DNA of 51,123 nt from NCBI RefSeq assembly GCF_003574735.1, contig NZ_QORW01000030.1, positions 1 through 51,123 of the forward strand, read 5' to 3'. A program made the translations under genes and the position numbers. Every line of letters starts with the position of its first letter. Within the stretch, counting starts at the first letter, position 1. Positions 37,880 through 47,338 of this stretch are shown here, piece by piece. The notes under the pieces are model-generated. The model did not search any database. It was not told the origin of the DNA and saw only the letters and a program-made list of their open reading frames with translations. Origin of the DNA: Dongia deserti (GTDB lineage: Bacteria; Pseudomonadota; Alphaproteobacteria; Dongiales; Dongiaceae).

Positions 37880-39403
37880 ATGGCCGGCGCCTTCATGCTC
37901 AATCCCGGAACCCTGACGCTCAAGGACCTGCGCGCGCTGCTGGAGGCGCCGCGCCCGATCGCGCTGGAACCCGCCAGCCATCACGCCATCGACCGGTCGG
38001 CGGCTTTGGTCCAGGCGGTGATCGACCGGGGCGAGACGGCCTACGGCATCAATACCGGCTTCGGCGCCCTGGCGCGCACGCATATCAAGGACGACCAGCT
38101 GACGGAACTGCAGCGCCGCCTGGTGCTGAGCCACGCCGCCGGCACCGGCGACCCGCTGTCCGACTCCACTGTGCGCGCCATCCTGATCCTCAAGATCAAC
38201 GGCCTCGCCCGCGGCTTCTCGGGCATAAGGCGCAGCGTGATCGAGGCGCTGATGGCCCTCGTGAATGCGGAGGTCTATCCGCGCATCCCGGCCAAGGGCT
38301 CGGTCGGCGCCTCGGGCGATCTGGCACCGCTCGCGCATATGTCGGCGACCTTGCTCGGCATCGGCGAGGTCAGCCACAAGGGCAAGGTGCTGCCCGCGAC
38401 CCAAGGCTTGGAGATCGCCGGCCTGAAGCCGATCGATCTCGCCGCGAAGGAGGGGCTGGCCCTCCTCAATGGCACACAGGTCTCCACCGCCTTGGCGGCA
38501 ACTGGCCTGTTCGCGGCCGACGATCTGCTGCGCGCGGGCCTCGTCGCTGGCGCCATGTCGACCGACGCGGCGCTTGGCAGCGACGCACCGTTCGATCCGC
38601 GCATCCACGCCGTGCGCGGGCAACTAGGCCAGATCGACGCCGCCCGCGCCCTGAAAGGCCTGATGGAAGGCAGCGCCTTGCGCGCCAGCCACATCCACTG
38701 CGACCGGGTGCAGGATCCCTACTCGTTGCGCTGCCAGCCGCAGGTGATGGGTGCCGCGCTCGACCAGCTGCGCCACGCCGCGAACGTCATCCAGCGCGAA
38801 TGCAACGCGGTCAGCGACAATCCTTTGGTCTTCGCCGACCAGGGAGACATCATCTCCGGCGGCAACTTCCATGCCGAGCCGGTGGCACTCGCCGCCGACG
38901 CGATCGCGCTTGCCATCGCCGAGATCGGCGCGATCTCCGAGCGCCGCGTCGCGCTGCTCACCGATGCGCGCATGAGCAATCTGCCGGCCTTCCTCGCGCC
39001 CGATCCGGGCTTGAACTCCGGTTTCATGATCGCGCATGTGACCGCCGCCGCGCTTGCCAGCGAGAACAAGCTGCTGGCTCATCCGGCCAGCGTCGATTCG
39101 CTGCCGACCTCCGCCAACCAGGAGGATCACGTCTCGATGGCGACCCACGGCGCGCGGCGCCTGCACGACATGGCGGACAACACCGCCGCCATTCTCGGCA
39201 TCGAGTTGTTGGCCGCGGCGCAGGGCATCGAGCTGAGGAAGCCGATCACCACCAGCCCGAGGCTGCAGCAGGTGCTGAAGCTGCTGCGGAAAGAGGCACA
39301 GTTCTGGGATCAGGACCGTCTGATGGCCCCCGACATCGCCGCCGCCAAGCGCCTGGTGCGCAACCCGGCCTTGCAGCAGATCGTGGACCTGTCGGCGATC
39401 TGA
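37880..39403 (+). CDS. hutH: histidine ammonia-lyase
   Basis: The 507-residue protein has full family length. The MIO cofactor forms from A144-S145-G146 in [15 protein letters not shown], and YGINTGFG near residue 55 and [12 protein letters not shown] also match. It converts histidine to urocanate and ammonia, the first step of histidine degradation. A GAGGGAGA site precedes ATG 37880. No other hut genes follow, so hutU, hutI and the rest must lie elsewhere. The operator upstream suggests urocanate-dependent control. Confidence 0.97.
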   Translation: MAGAFMLNPGTLTLKDLRALLEAPRPIALEPASHHAIDRSAALVQAVIDRGETAYGINTGFGALARTHIKDDQLTELQRRLVLSHAAGTGDPLSDSTVRAILILKINGLARGFSGIRRSVIEALMALVNAEVYPRIPAKGSVGASGDLAPLAHMSATLLGIGEVSHKGKVLPATQGLEIAGLKPIDLAAKEGLALLNGTQVSTALAATGLFAADDLLRAGLVAGAMSTDAALGSDAPFDPRIHAVRGQLGQIDAARALKGLMEGSALRASHIHCDRVQDPYSLRCQPQVMGAALDQLRHAANVIQRECNAVSDNPLVFADQGDIISGGNFHAEPVALAADAIALAIAEIGAISERRVALLTDARMSNLPAFLAPDPGLNSGFMIAHVTAAALASENKLLAHPASVDSLPTSANQEDHVSMATHGARRLHDMADNTAAILGIELLAAAQGIELRKPITTSPRLQQVLKLLRKEAQFWDQDRLMAPDIAAAKRLVRNPALQQIVDLSAI

Positions 39404-39447
39404 CGCTGCTATAGTGCGCGGGTCATATCAACGCGCGGACTTGACCC

Positions 39448-39654
39448 ATGAATCTCTATCGCTATCTCACCGGCCCGGACGATGCCTCGTTCTGTCATCG
39501 CATCAGCGAGCTCATCAATCGCGGCTGGCAACTCTACGGCTCGCCCACGCTCACCTATGACCCGGAGACCAAGCAGGTCGTCTGCGGCCAGGCGGTGATC
39601 AAGGAAGTCGAAGGCGGGCACTATTCGCCGGACCTCGATCTCAGCAAGCAATGA
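39448..39654 (+). CDS. DUF1737 protein
   Basis: The 68-residue protein begins MNLYRYLTGPDDASFCHRIS and continues INRGWQLYGSPTLTYDPETK, with QAVIKEV near the end, matching DUF1737. The family is small, soluble and of unknown function. It follows hutH by 44 bases on the same strand and may be cotranscribed. Confidence 0.85.
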   Translation: MNLYRYLTGPDDASFCHRISELINRGWQLYGSPTLTYDPETKQVVCGQAVIKEVEGGHYSPDLDLSKQ

Positions 39655-39669
39655 CGCCCTTCTCCCAAT

Positions 39670-39692
39670 CCTTCTCCCGCAAGGGGAGAAGG
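39670..39692. terminator. hairpin between convergent genes
   Basis: CCTTCTCCC and GGGAGAAGG pair across a GCAAG loop. It lies between the DUF1737 gene and the convergent PAS gene, and belongs to the C-rich/G-rich intergenic hairpins seen also at 42104, 45714 and 47119. Termination is plausible, but the T-run is weak. Confidence 0.5.
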
Positions 39693-39715
39693 GAATGGCG
39701 TTGGAAAAGGAAAAC

Positions 39716-40225
39716 TTAAGCGATCTGCTTGAGCGCGAGCCGCGCCGGCATCAGATCCTCGACGTCGTGCAGGCCGAGGCGCGCATCTTCGATTCCGATG
39801 CAATGGGTGATCGTCTCGCCGTCGTCCGACAGCGGCAGCAGCACTTCCGCCAGCTCGCAGGTGCGCGTGTCCTTGAGGAAGGTCTTCACGATGCCGAAGA
39901 TCGGCCGCCGCTCGCGATGCAAGGTGCGATAGACCTCGTGCCAGTCGGTGTCGTGGTCGCAGCTGAAGTCCAGCTCGTCGAGATAGTGGTTGGTGTAGTC
40001 CATCGCCGCGTGGGCCACGCAGCGCGTGCCGACCAAGGTGAATCGCACGCGCCCGTCGCGCTCGATCTTGGCCAGGATGATGTTGGGCAGGATGCGCTTC
40101 AAGTCGGCGGGGTCGATGTCCGCACGCGCGGGCATTCGCCGCGCGCCCCGCTTGCGCTCCCAATATGCGTAGAGTTCTGTGCCGATCGAGGAAGCGAGCT
40201 CCTCGACGCTTGCAATCTCACGCAC
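39716..40225 (-). CDS. PAS_5-family protein
   Basis: GTG 40225 is chosen as start because AGGGGA lies just upstream; no ATG exists until much further in. The 169-residue product matches alphaproteobacterial PAS_5 (PF07310-like) proteins: LYAYWERKRGARRMPARADI, then DLKRILPNIILAKIERDGR, FTLVGTRCVAHAAMDYTNHY and a C-terminal LLPLSDDGETITHCIGIEDA. No output domain is attached. Role unknown. Confidence 0.82.
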   Translation of the reverse strand: MREIASVEELASSIGTELYAYWERKRGARRMPARADIDPADLKRILPNIILAKIERDGRVRFTLVGTRCVAHAAMDYTNHYLDELDFSCDHDTDWHEVYRTLHRERRPIFGIVKTFLKDTRTCELAEVLLPLSDDGETITHCIGIEDARLGLHDVEDLMPARLALKQIA

Positions 40226-40518
40226 GCGCCGTCCCCTGTAGCCGGTTTTGAAAGTCTTTTTGAAGTGCCGCGGATGATGCCCCCCGGCCCCGGGAATGAC
40301 AACTGAAAAGAGTCGCGTCACTGCCGAATTGATCAAATAAAAACGGCAGTAAACACGGCCACTATTCAGCACCTGTGCGGAACTTTGATCCTAAATCCGT
40401 GACGCCACAAAGCGTTGTGTAGTTAATGCGCAAGTGGCCGCGATCGCACCATCGCAGGCGCCTGTGGAAGATGTGGATAACGGGGATAATTGGGCCGCCC
40501 GATTCGCCGATTTCGGAC
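40226..40518. other. intergenic region, no gene seen
   Basis: The stretch is AT-rich around 40320-40410 and probably carries the promoter of the PAS gene. It contains one perfect DnaA box, TGTGGATAA (40472-40480), with only a partial second copy nearby. No coding frame or stable hairpin stands out. Confidence 0.4.
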
Positions 40519-40593
40519 TGGAGCGGGCGACGGGGTTCGAACCCGCGACCCTCGGCTTGGGAAGCCGATGCTCTACCGCTGAGCTACACCCGC
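40519..40593 (-). tRNA. tRNA-Gly (anticodon CCC)
   Basis: The minus strand folds as a complete tRNA: acceptor stem GCGGGTG / CGCCCGC (one G-U), D arm GCTC...GAGC, anticodon stem TCGGC / GCCGA with loop TTCCCAA giving anticodon CCC, and T arm GCGGG-TTCGAAC-CCCGT (one wobble pair). The 3' CCA is encoded (40519-40521). It reads GGG glycine codons. Confidence 0.95.
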
Positions 40594-40795
40594 GCTCCGC
40601 CAAAAATATAGGCGAGGGGGCAGGGTCGAAGCAAGGACCTCACCCAACAAGAACATCGGCCCTCGCCGGCATGCGCCCATCGATCACATGCCTGGGAGTT
40701 CCGGAACGCGGATAGGGTCCATCGCTTGGCAAGCACGATGGTGCAGCCTAGTTTCGCGGATGCCGCACCATGAATTCGGATTGCAAGGAAACGTG

Positions 40796-42028
40796 ATGAT
40801 GCGAAGGACCTGCTGGCCGCGCCGGCGATTTTTGACGGCGGCCGGCGCATTGGCGGCACTGCCGGTTCTGGCGCGCGGGTCCTGGGCAAGGACGCCGAAA
40901 GGCGATTGGCGCGGCATCCGGGCGATGGCACGCGGCCAAGTGGTGCATTTCAACGGCTGGGGCGGCGATCAACGCATCAACGACTACATCGCCTGGGCGG
41001 CCGCGGAGATCAAGGCGGGCGCCGAAGTCGAGGTGCGCCACGTGAAGCTCGCCGACACCGCCGAAGCGGTCTCGCGCATCATCGCAGAAAAAGCCGCCGG
41101 GCGCGTGACCGGCGGCAGCGTCGACCTCATCTGGATCAACGGCGAGAACTTCGCCGCGCTGAAATCAAAGGACCTGCTGTTCGGTCCGTTCGTGGAGTTG
41201 CTGCCCAACTTCCGGAAGGTCGATCCGGAAGAGAAGCCGACCACCGTCCTCGATTTCACGGTTCCCACAGAAGGCTACGAATCGCCCTGGGGCATGGCCC
41301 AGCTCGTCTTTTTTTATGACAGCGCGCGCGTGAAGGAGCCGCCACGCAGCATGGCGGCGCTCAAGAGCTGGGCGGAAGCCAATCCCGGCCGCTTCACCTA
41401 TCCGGCGCCGCCCGACTTTCTCGGCACCACGTTCCTGAAGCAGGCGCTCTACGAAACCACCGCCGATCCGACGCGGCTGCTGCATCCGACCGGCCAGAAC
41501 GCCGCAATGGCAACCGCGCCGCTCTGGACCTATCTCGATTCCCTGCACCCGCATCTGTGGCGCAAGGGCGCCGCCTTTCCGAGATCCAGCAGCGAGATGC
41601 GGCAGCTGGTGGCCGACGGCGAGACCGACATCTATTTCGCCTTCAATCCGGGCGATGCATCCTCGGCCATCGCGCAGGATCTGCTGCCGGACACCGTGCG
41701 TGCCTTCGTCCCGAGCGCGGGCAGCATCGGCAATACCCATTTCCTCGCGATCCCCTTCAACAGCAGCGCGCCGGAAGGCGCGATGGTGTTCGCCGACTTC
41801 CTGCTTTCGCCGGAAGCCCAGGCGCGCAAGGAGCATGCGGACGTGTGGGGCGATCCCACAGTGCTGTCGATGGCGCGCCTCGAGCCTGAGGAGCGCAAAT
41901 TGTTCGAGGACCTGCCGCGCGGCATCGCCACTCCGACTCCGGAGGAGCTCGGCAAGCCGCTCCCCGAACCGCACAGCAGCTGGGTCCCCACCCTGGAACA
42001 AGAATGGCTGAACCGCTACAGCGCTTAG
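40796..42028 (+). CDS. ynjB: ABC transporter substrate-binding protein (YnjB-like)
   Basis: The start is ATG 40796 (or 40799), behind AAGGAAA. The signal region MMRRTCWPRRRFLTAAGALA resembles a Tat/Sec peptide with RRRF. The mature protein matches YnjB/COG4134: FNGWGGDQRINDYIAW, VDLIWINGENFAALK, and PEGAMVFADFLLSPEAQARK. Together with the next two genes it forms a ynjBCD-type importer, sometimes annotated as thiamine-related, but the substrate is unproven. Confidence 0.9.
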   Translation: MMRRTCWPRRRFLTAAGALAALPVLARGSWARTPKGDWRGIRAMARGQVVHFNGWGGDQRINDYIAWAAAEIKAGAEVEVRHVKLADTAEAVSRIIAEKAAGRVTGGSVDLIWINGENFAALKSKDLLFGPFVELLPNFRKVDPEEKPTTVLDFTVPTEGYESPWGMAQLVFFYDSARVKEPPRSMAALKSWAEANPGRFTYPAPPDFLGTTFLKQALYETTADPTRLLHPTGQNAAMATAPLWTYLDSLHPHLWRKGAAFPRSSSEMRQLVADGETDIYFAFNPGDASSAIAQDLLPDTVRAFVPSAGSIGNTHFLAIPFNSSAPEGAMVFADFLLSPEAQARKEHADVWGDPTVLSMARLEPEERKLFEDLPRGIATPTPEELGKPLPEPHSSWVPTLEQEWLNRYSA

Positions 42029-42103
42029 AGGCAGGGAGACCGAACGCGTGACGCGGAGAGCGCGCTATCGACGCTATCGAGTGGCGGAGCTCCGAGAAGG
42101 GCA

Positions 42104-42130
42104 CCCCTTCCCTCCTTGCGGGGGAAGGGG
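42104..42130. repeat. intergenic C-rich/G-rich hairpin
   Basis: CCCCTTCCC and GGGAAGGGG pair around TCCTTGCGG, followed by TGTATTTT. It sits in the 223-base gap between ynjB and ynjC and could reduce or end transcription there. Related hairpins occur at 39670 and 47119. Confidence 0.55.
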
Positions 42131-42251
42131 TGTATTTTCGCGGCGGATTCGTCAGGTGCAATGGCCCTCCCTGAGGGGACGTTTTCGTGGTGCCTAGTTG
42201 GCAAATGCGATCTCCCAATTAGACGCAGTGCGCCCGATCGGCGGCAAAGCG

Positions 42252-43940
42252 ATGCGTGCGCGAATCGCCTGGCTGGCACTGGTCGCGGTGCCGGGCGTCG
42301 CGATCCTGGCTGGGCTCGTGTTCGTATTGCTGCCGGCTTTCGGCTATTTCCCTGCGCTCGGCGGAACATCTCTCTCGTTGCAGCCCTGGCGCGATCTGCT
42401 CGCTTATCCCGGCCTGGGATCGGCCGCGCGCGCCACGCTGATCTCGGCCTTGGTCGCGATGCCGATCGCGCTCGGCCTCGCGCTGCTCGCGCTGGCCTGG
42501 ATCGCGCCACTCGGTCGAGCGCGCACCGGCCTTCCACTGCTGGCGGCGAAGTTCCTGTCCTGGCTGCTGGCGACACCGCATGCCGCCTTTGCGCTCGGGC
42601 TTGCGTTCCTGATCGCGCCGTCGGGTTGGCTGGTGCGCATCGCGGCACGCGTGCTCCCGATCGAGACGCCGCCCGATCTGCTGGTGCCGCACGATCCGTA
42701 CGGCCTGAGCCTCGCGGCCGGCCTGGTGCTGAAGGAGATGCCGTTCCTGTTCTTCGCCGCCCTGACTGCCCTCAACCAGCTCGATGCACCGCGCATGATG
42801 GCGATCGGCGCTTCGCTCGGCTATCAGCCCGGCCTCGCCTGGTTCAAGCTGATCGCGCCGCGGCTCTACGCGCTGATCCGCCTGCCGGTCTATGCCGCGC
42901 TGGCATATTCGCTGTCCGCCGTCGATATGGCTTTGGTGCTCGGGCCCGCGGCACCGCCGACCCTTGCTTTGCTCGCGGTCGATCTGACGCACGATCCCGA
43001 TCTCGCGCGGCGCTTTCCCGCTGCGGCGCTGGCATTGGCGCATCTGGCGCTGACCTTGATGGCACTCGGCATCTGGCGCGCGTGCGAACTCTTCGTTGCC
43101 CGCGCGCTGCGTACGCTATTGGCCGACGGTGTGCGGTCACCCACGCTCATCTGGCGATGGAGCGCGCAGGCCGGCCGCGCGCTGGCGGGCCTCGGCATCG
43201 TGTTCGGCGCGCTGGCGATTCTTGCTTTGCCGCTCTGGTCCCTTGCGGCGACGTGGCGGTTTCCCAAGGCGCTGCCGGATTGCTGCGCGCTCGCCGCGTG
43301 GCAGCGCGCCTTGCCGGACCTGTGGCTGCCGTTCCGGCATAGCCTCTCCATCGCGTTGTTCGTCACGCTGCTGGCCTTGATCGGCGCCATCGCATGGCTG
43401 CAGCTGGAGCGCTTTGTCACGCATCGCACGCGCCTCAAAGGGCGCACGATCGCCGCCCTGCCGCTTATCGTCTCCGACGTCGCGTTCCTGATGGGCGTGC
43501 AGATCCTGCTGCTCGGCCTCGGCCTGGTCGGCGGCTGGTTGCCGACGGCGCTCAGCCACACTTTGTTCGTCTTCCCTTATGTGCTCCTGGCGCTGGCCGA
43601 TCCCTGGGCACGGCTCGACCCGCGCTACGAACGATCCGCTCTGTGCCTCGGCGCCAGTCCGCTGCGGGTCCTCGTCAGCGTGCGCCTGCCGCTGCTGCTG
43701 CCGGCCCTGGTGTTCGCCGCCGCGCTTGGCTGTGCCGTCAGCCTCTCGCTCTATCTGCCGACGATCCTGATGGGCGGCGGTCGCATCACGACCCTGGCGA
43801 CCGAGGCGATCGCACTGTCATCCGGCGGCGACCGGCGCATCGTCGGCGTCTATGGTACCACGTTGGCCCTGGTGATCTGGGCCGGCTTCTTCGCCGCCTA
43901 TTGGATCGCGCGCCGTGCCGCGCGTCCGGCCCTGACATGA
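42252..43940 (+). CDS. ynjC: ABC transporter permease, duplicated (YnjC-like)
   Basis: ATG 42252 is preferred; the frame also opens at TTG 42198 with no better ribosome site. The 562-residue protein contains about twelve helices in two permease halves, each with an inner-membrane-protein EAA-like loop: ALNQLDAPRMMAIGASLGYQ and YERSALCLGASPLRVLVSV. This doubled architecture is as in YnjC/ThiP-type permeases. It pairs with the ATPase that follows 9 bases later. Confidence 0.9.
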   Translation: MRARIAWLALVAVPGVAILAGLVFVLLPAFGYFPALGGTSLSLQPWRDLLAYPGLGSAARATLISALVAMPIALGLALLALAWIAPLGRARTGLPLLAAKFLSWLLATPHAAFALGLAFLIAPSGWLVRIAARVLPIETPPDLLVPHDPYGLSLAAGLVLKEMPFLFFAALTALNQLDAPRMMAIGASLGYQPGLAWFKLIAPRLYALIRLPVYAALAYSLSAVDMALVLGPAAPPTLALLAVDLTHDPDLARRFPAAALALAHLALTLMALGIWRACELFVARALRTLLADGVRSPTLIWRWSAQAGRALAGLGIVFGALAILALPLWSLAATWRFPKALPDCCALAAWQRALPDLWLPFRHSLSIALFVTLLALIGAIAWLQLERFVTHRTRLKGRTIAALPLIVSDVAFLMGVQILLLGLGLVGGWLPTALSHTLFVFPYVLLALADPWARLDPRYERSALCLGASPLRVLVSVRLPLLLPALVFAAALGCAVSLSLYLPTILMGGGRITTLATEAIALSSGGDRRIVGVYGTTLALVIWAGFFAAYWIARRAARPALT

Positions 43941-43949
43941 CGGTGCCGC

Positions 43950-44597
43950 ATGCTGGAACTGCGTGATGCCGCGATTAGCCATCAGGGACAGCGCCTGTTC
44001 GCACCCGTGAGTTGCCGTATACAGCCCGGCCGCCCGGTCACGATCATGGGTCCCTCCGGCGCCGGCAAGTCCAGCCTTCTGGCTTGGCTGACCGGTGTGT
44101 TGCCGCCGGGTCTCCTCGGCGAAGGCGACGTGCTGCTGGACGGACACTCGATCCTCGCTCTGCCGGCGCACCGGCGCCGGCTCGGCATCCTGTTCCAGGA
44201 CGACCTGTTGTTTCCGCACATGAGCGTGGGGGAGAATCTGGCGTTCGGTCTGCCTGCCGGGGCGGACCGGGCGACCCGGCAGCGCAAGGTGGAAGAGGCG
44301 CTCGCGCGGGTTGAACTGGCGGGTTTCGCGCATCGCGACCCACTGACCCTGTCCGGCGGGGAACGCGCGCGTGTGGCGCTGCTGCGGGTGCTGTTGTCCG
44401 AGCCCAAGGCCCTCTTGTTGGACGAGCCGTTTTCGAAGCTGGATCTGACGCTGCGCGACCGGTTCCGGTCGCTCGTCTTCCAATCCGCGACGCATTTGCC
44501 AGTGTTGCTAGTAAGCCACGACCCCCAAGATTCGATCGCAGCGGGTGGCGAAGTCGTACAGTTACGCGCTATTCATCAGCCTGGAAGAATTAGTTAA
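43950..44597 (+). CDS. ynjD: ABC transporter ATPase (YnjD-like)
   Basis: The 215-residue protein carries Walker A GPSGAGKS (34-41), the LSGGE signature (133-137), Walker B LLLDEP (154-159) and the switch His in VSHDPQD. It powers the YnjC-like permease just upstream. No C-terminal regulatory domain is present. Confidence 0.95.
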   Translation: MLELRDAAISHQGQRLFAPVSCRIQPGRPVTIMGPSGAGKSSLLAWLTGVLPPGLLGEGDVLLDGHSILALPAHRRRLGILFQDDLLFPHMSVGENLAFGLPAGADRATRQRKVEEALARVELAGFAHRDPLTLSGGERARVALLRVLLSEPKALLLDEPFSKLDLTLRDRFRSLVFQSATHLPVLLVSHDPQDSIAAGGEVVQLRAIHQPGRIS

Positions 44598-44614
44598 TTC
44601 TGGTTCTTCTGCTT

Positions 44615-44643
44615 TTGACAGGAACCAAACGCCTTTCTATAGT
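44615..44643 (+). promoter_or_regulatory. near-consensus sigma70 promoter
   Basis: TTGACA (44615-44620), a 17-base spacer and TATAGT (44638-44643) form an almost perfect sigma70 promoter, rare in this GC-rich genome. It lies about 155 bases before the OmpA-like lipoprotein gene and should make that gene strongly and constitutively expressed. Confidence 0.85.
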
Positions 44644-44800
44644 TTATACGGTGTCGGCGCAAAGTCGACGTCACTGGGGATGGCATCTGAGCAACACCAA
44701 TACCTGTCATCTTTTGGCATTCCGTTGATCGTCACACCAGACGACCGCGGCGGGTTCTCCGTCAGTCGCTGGGCAACAAGGGACAAAAGCGAGGAGAGAA

Positions 44801-45631
44801 ATGAAACTATTAAAGATCCTGGGGGTTGTCGGCGCGCTGGGCGTTCTCGCCGCCTGCACTTCCGACCTTCAACGTATCCGCACGACTGAACCGAGTGGCG
44901 GCACGCCGTTCACTCAAGCGCTGACCAAGGAATATCGCGACCTCGCGGTCTTCGAAGCCGACGAGATGAGGGACTGGCGCGATGCCGGCTACTTCGCACG
45001 CCGCGGCTTGCAGTCCGCGGCCGGCGAAGTGGTGTTGCCGGAAGATCCGGTGAATCGCGACCTGCCGGAAGACACGCTGCCTGAGATCAATGACGTCCGC
45101 ACCCGCTTGCTGGCGGCGCTGGATGGCGGCGCCCGCGACAACAAGCCGGACATCGCCGCGCGTGCGCAGAGCCGTTTCGATTGCTGGCTCGAGCAACAGG
45201 AAGAGAACTTCCAGGAAGACCACATCGCCGCCTGCCGCGACGAGCTGCTGGCTGCTTTGGCCGAGCTTGAAGCTGCACCGGCACCGGTCGCGCCGACTCC
45301 GCCGGCCGTCTACCTGGTGTTGTTCGACTTCGACAGGTTCAACATCAACGCCGCGGCGCAGGCCGTGATCAACCAGGTCATTGCGGACTTCAACGCGAAC
45401 CGTTCGACCGCGATCTCGGTCACCGGTCACACCGACCGCGCTGGCTCGGCCGCCTACAACGAACGGCTGTCCGAGCGTCGCGCCGATGCGGTCCGCGAAG
45501 CGCTGATCGCGGGCGGCGTCCCGGCCGAAGCGATCACGACCGCCTGGAAGGGTGAGTCGGAGAACGCGGTCCCGACCGAGGATGGCGTGAGAGAGCAAGC
45601 CAACCGCCGCGCCGAGATCATCATCCAGTAA
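44801..45631 (+). CDS. OmpA-family lipoprotein
   Basis: The 276-residue protein starts MKLLKILGVVGALGVLAACT, a lipoprotein signal with lipobox LAAC (C19). The middle is helical and acidic with two Cys (FDCWLEQ, AACRDE). A Pro/Ala linker leads to the C-terminal OmpA domain (about 168-276): YLVLFDFDRFNINAAAQ, VTGHTDRAGSAAYNERLSER and RADAVREAL. It should bind peptidoglycan from an outer-membrane anchor. A strong promoter and terminator frame it as a single-gene unit. Confidence 0.95.
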   Translation: MKLLKILGVVGALGVLAACTSDLQRIRTTEPSGGTPFTQALTKEYRDLAVFEADEMRDWRDAGYFARRGLQSAAGEVVLPEDPVNRDLPEDTLPEINDVRTRLLAALDGGARDNKPDIAARAQSRFDCWLEQQEENFQEDHIAACRDELLAALAELEAAPAPVAPTPPAVYLVLFDFDRFNINAAAQAVINQVIADFNANRSTAISVTGHTDRAGSAAYNERLSERRADAVREALIAGGVPAEAITTAWKGESENAVPTEDGVREQANRRAEIIIQ

Positions 45632-45653
45632 TCGGCCAGGTTGGTTGAAATTG

Positions 45654-45688
45654 GCGGCGCCGGAGCAAATCCGGCGCCGCTTCTGTTT
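45654..45688 (+). terminator. intrinsic terminator after the OmpA-like gene
   Basis: GCGGCGCCGGA and TCCGGCGCCGC form an 11-bp stem with loop GCAAA, followed by TTCTGTTT. It starts 23 bases after the stop. Confidence 0.8.
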
Positions 45689-45713
45689 CCGCAACCACAA
45701 AACAAGTCGATCC

Positions 45714-45830
45714 TCTCCCCCGAAACAGGGGAGGGCTAGGGACGGGGAGCTACAGCCGTGCTGGCAGGAGTCTTCGCTCGCGTTCCCTACCCCGACCCGC
45801 CCCCAGCTTGGGGAGGGGGAACGCGCGGGT
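45714..45830. repeat. intact copy of the host intergenic repeat
   Basis: The block has a hairpin (CTCCCC...GGGGAG), GGAGGGCTAGGGA, a middle ending GGAGTCTTCGCTCGC, then GTTCCCTACCCCGAC and a second C-rich/G-rich hairpin. The part up to CTTCGCTCGC matches the sequence outside the prophage end at 30707-30777 in reverse. The remaining half is predicted at the other prophage end. Confidence 0.8.
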
Positions 45831-46006
45831 TGCGTTGGCCCCCACAGGCGATAAAATTCATGCCAGCGGCTGCGGCCGATCACGCCATCCAGCAAGGCCG
45901 ATGTCGGCGCACCCGCGCCGGGCTTGGCCCCCGAGAACATAGGGCGAGAACGACGGCCCAGAACCAAGGCCAAGCACCGAAGTCCGACAACCTTAAAAGT
46001 CCGCCG

Positions 46007-46399
46007 ATGTACAAAGAGACCACGCGATCGATCACCATCACGGTCGTACCGACCTACCTGGACGACCAGTCCTCGCCCGAGGACTCGCACTATGTCTGGA
46101 AGTATCGCGTCCGGATCGAGAACAACGGCGCCGATACGGTGCAGCTGCGCAACCGCTATTGGCGCATCACCGACTCCATGGGCCGGGTGCAGGAAGTGCG
46201 CGGCCCCGGCGTGGTCGGAGAGCAGCCGATTCTGAAACCGGGCAAGTACTACGAATACACCAGCGGAACGCCGCTGCCGACGCCCTCCGGCATCATGGTC
46301 GGCACCTACCAGATGGAAACCGAGCATGGCGAGAAGTTCGACGTGCGGGTTCCCGCTTTCTCGCTCGACAGCCCCTATCAGCCAGTGAAACTGCACTGA
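46007..46399 (+). CDS. apaG: ApaG protein
   Basis: ATG 46007 gives 130 residues, the usual ApaG length. The ApaG/FN3-like domain covers the whole protein: [51 protein letters not shown] and [19 protein letters not shown]. ApaG is linked to cobalt/magnesium phenotypes and Ap4A levels in enterobacteria. A longer frame upstream runs through the host repeat and is not the start. Confidence 0.96.
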   Translation: MYKETTRSITITVVPTYLDDQSSPEDSHYVWKYRVRIENNGADTVQLRNRYWRITDSMGRVQEVRGPGVVGEQPILKPGKYYEYTSGTPLPTPSGIMVGTYQMETEHGEKFDVRVPAFSLDSPYQPVKLH

Positions 46400-46419
46400 G
46401 CGGGACGAGGACGACGATC

Positions 46420-47070
46420 TTGGCGAAATCCAGCAAGCCCCGCGCCGGCGCAGCGCGCGCTTCCAAGCAGCGAATCCAGCGGCCGAGCCGCGATGAGGCG
46501 GAAGAGGCCGTCCGCACCCTGATTCGCTGGGCGGGCGATGATCCCGGCCGCGAAGGCCTGCGCGGTACGCCCGACCGCGTGGTGCGCGCCTATCGCGAGT
46601 TCTTCCGCGGCTACGAGCAGGATCCGCACGCCCTCCTCGCGCGCACCTTCCAGGAGACCGACGGCTACGACGAGATGATCGTGCTGCGCGACATGCGCTT
46701 CGAAAGCCATTGCGAGCATCACATCGCGCCCATCATCGGGCGCGCGCACATCGCCTATCTGCCCCATCATCGCGTGGTCGGCATCAGCAAGCTGGCGCGG
46801 CTGCTCGATTGCTATGCCAAGCGCCTGCAGATCCAGGAGACGATGACGGCGCAGATCGCCAACACGCTGCAGGAGGTGCTGCAGCCGCGCGGCGTCGCCG
46901 TGGTGATCGATGCCAGCCACCAATGCATGACCACGCGCGGCGTGCACAAGCCCAACACCTCCATGGTCACCAGCCGCATGCTCGGCGCCTTCCGCACCGA
47001 CCCGTCGACCCGGCGCGAGTTCCTCGCCATCATCGGCCTGCCACCCTCCACGGTCGCGTCGAGTTCGTGA
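46420..47070 (+). CDS. folE: GTP cyclohydrolase I
   Basis: No ATG or GTG lies before the conserved region, so TTG 46420 is the likely start, giving 216 residues. The zinc ligands of E. coli FolE (C110, H113, C181) correspond to C98 and H101 in [11 protein letters not shown] and C169 in [10 protein letters not shown], with identical spacing. [12 protein letters not shown] and TSRMLGAF also match. It makes dihydroneopterin triphosphate, the first step to folate. It follows apaG by 20 bases. Confidence 0.95.
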   Translation: MAKSSKPRAGAARASKQRIQRPSRDEAEEAVRTLIRWAGDDPGREGLRGTPDRVVRAYREFFRGYEQDPHALLARTFQETDGYDEMIVLRDMRFESHCEHHIAPIIGRAHIAYLPHHRVVGISKLARLLDCYAKRLQIQETMTAQIANTLQEVLQPRGVAVVIDASHQCMTTRGVHKPNTSMVTSRMLGAFRTDPSTRREFLAIIGLPPSTVASSS

Positions 47071-47118
47071 GGCTCGACTGTTGACCGTTTGTCGCCTATG
47101 AACGCCCTCAAGAAGTTG

Positions 47119-47210
47119 CCTTTCCCCCTTGCGGGGAGAGGATGCGAAGCCTTAGCGAGCGCGAGCGACCCCCGGGTCGCAAGAGCCCGGGGGCGAAACT
47201 GGATGAGGGG
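47119..47210. repeat. intergenic repeat with nested hairpins
   Basis: The block begins with CCTTTCCCCCTTGCGGGGAG and ends GGATGAGGGG, framing an inner perfect hairpin CCCCCGGG / CCCGGGGG (47169-47193). Intergenic blocks of this composition occur repeatedly in this window, and it lies in the 268-base gap between folE and trkH. No gene is supported in the gap. Confidence 0.6.
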
Positions 47211-47338
47211 TAGCGCGGCGATGGCCGCGCGCGCTTGCAGGAGCGCCAAACGAGCGTCGCCAAGCCGAATTGTCGTAGCGCCTACGCACGACACGCCTTC
47301 GGCACGGCCGGGAATCTAAGAAGGGGGAAGCCTAGCCG

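Noticed and set aside
40472-40480. Perfect DnaA box TGTGGATAA as part of a replication origin
   Set aside because: Only one full box is present, with no cluster, no origin-linked genes and no long AT-rich unwinding element; chance is a sufficient explanation.
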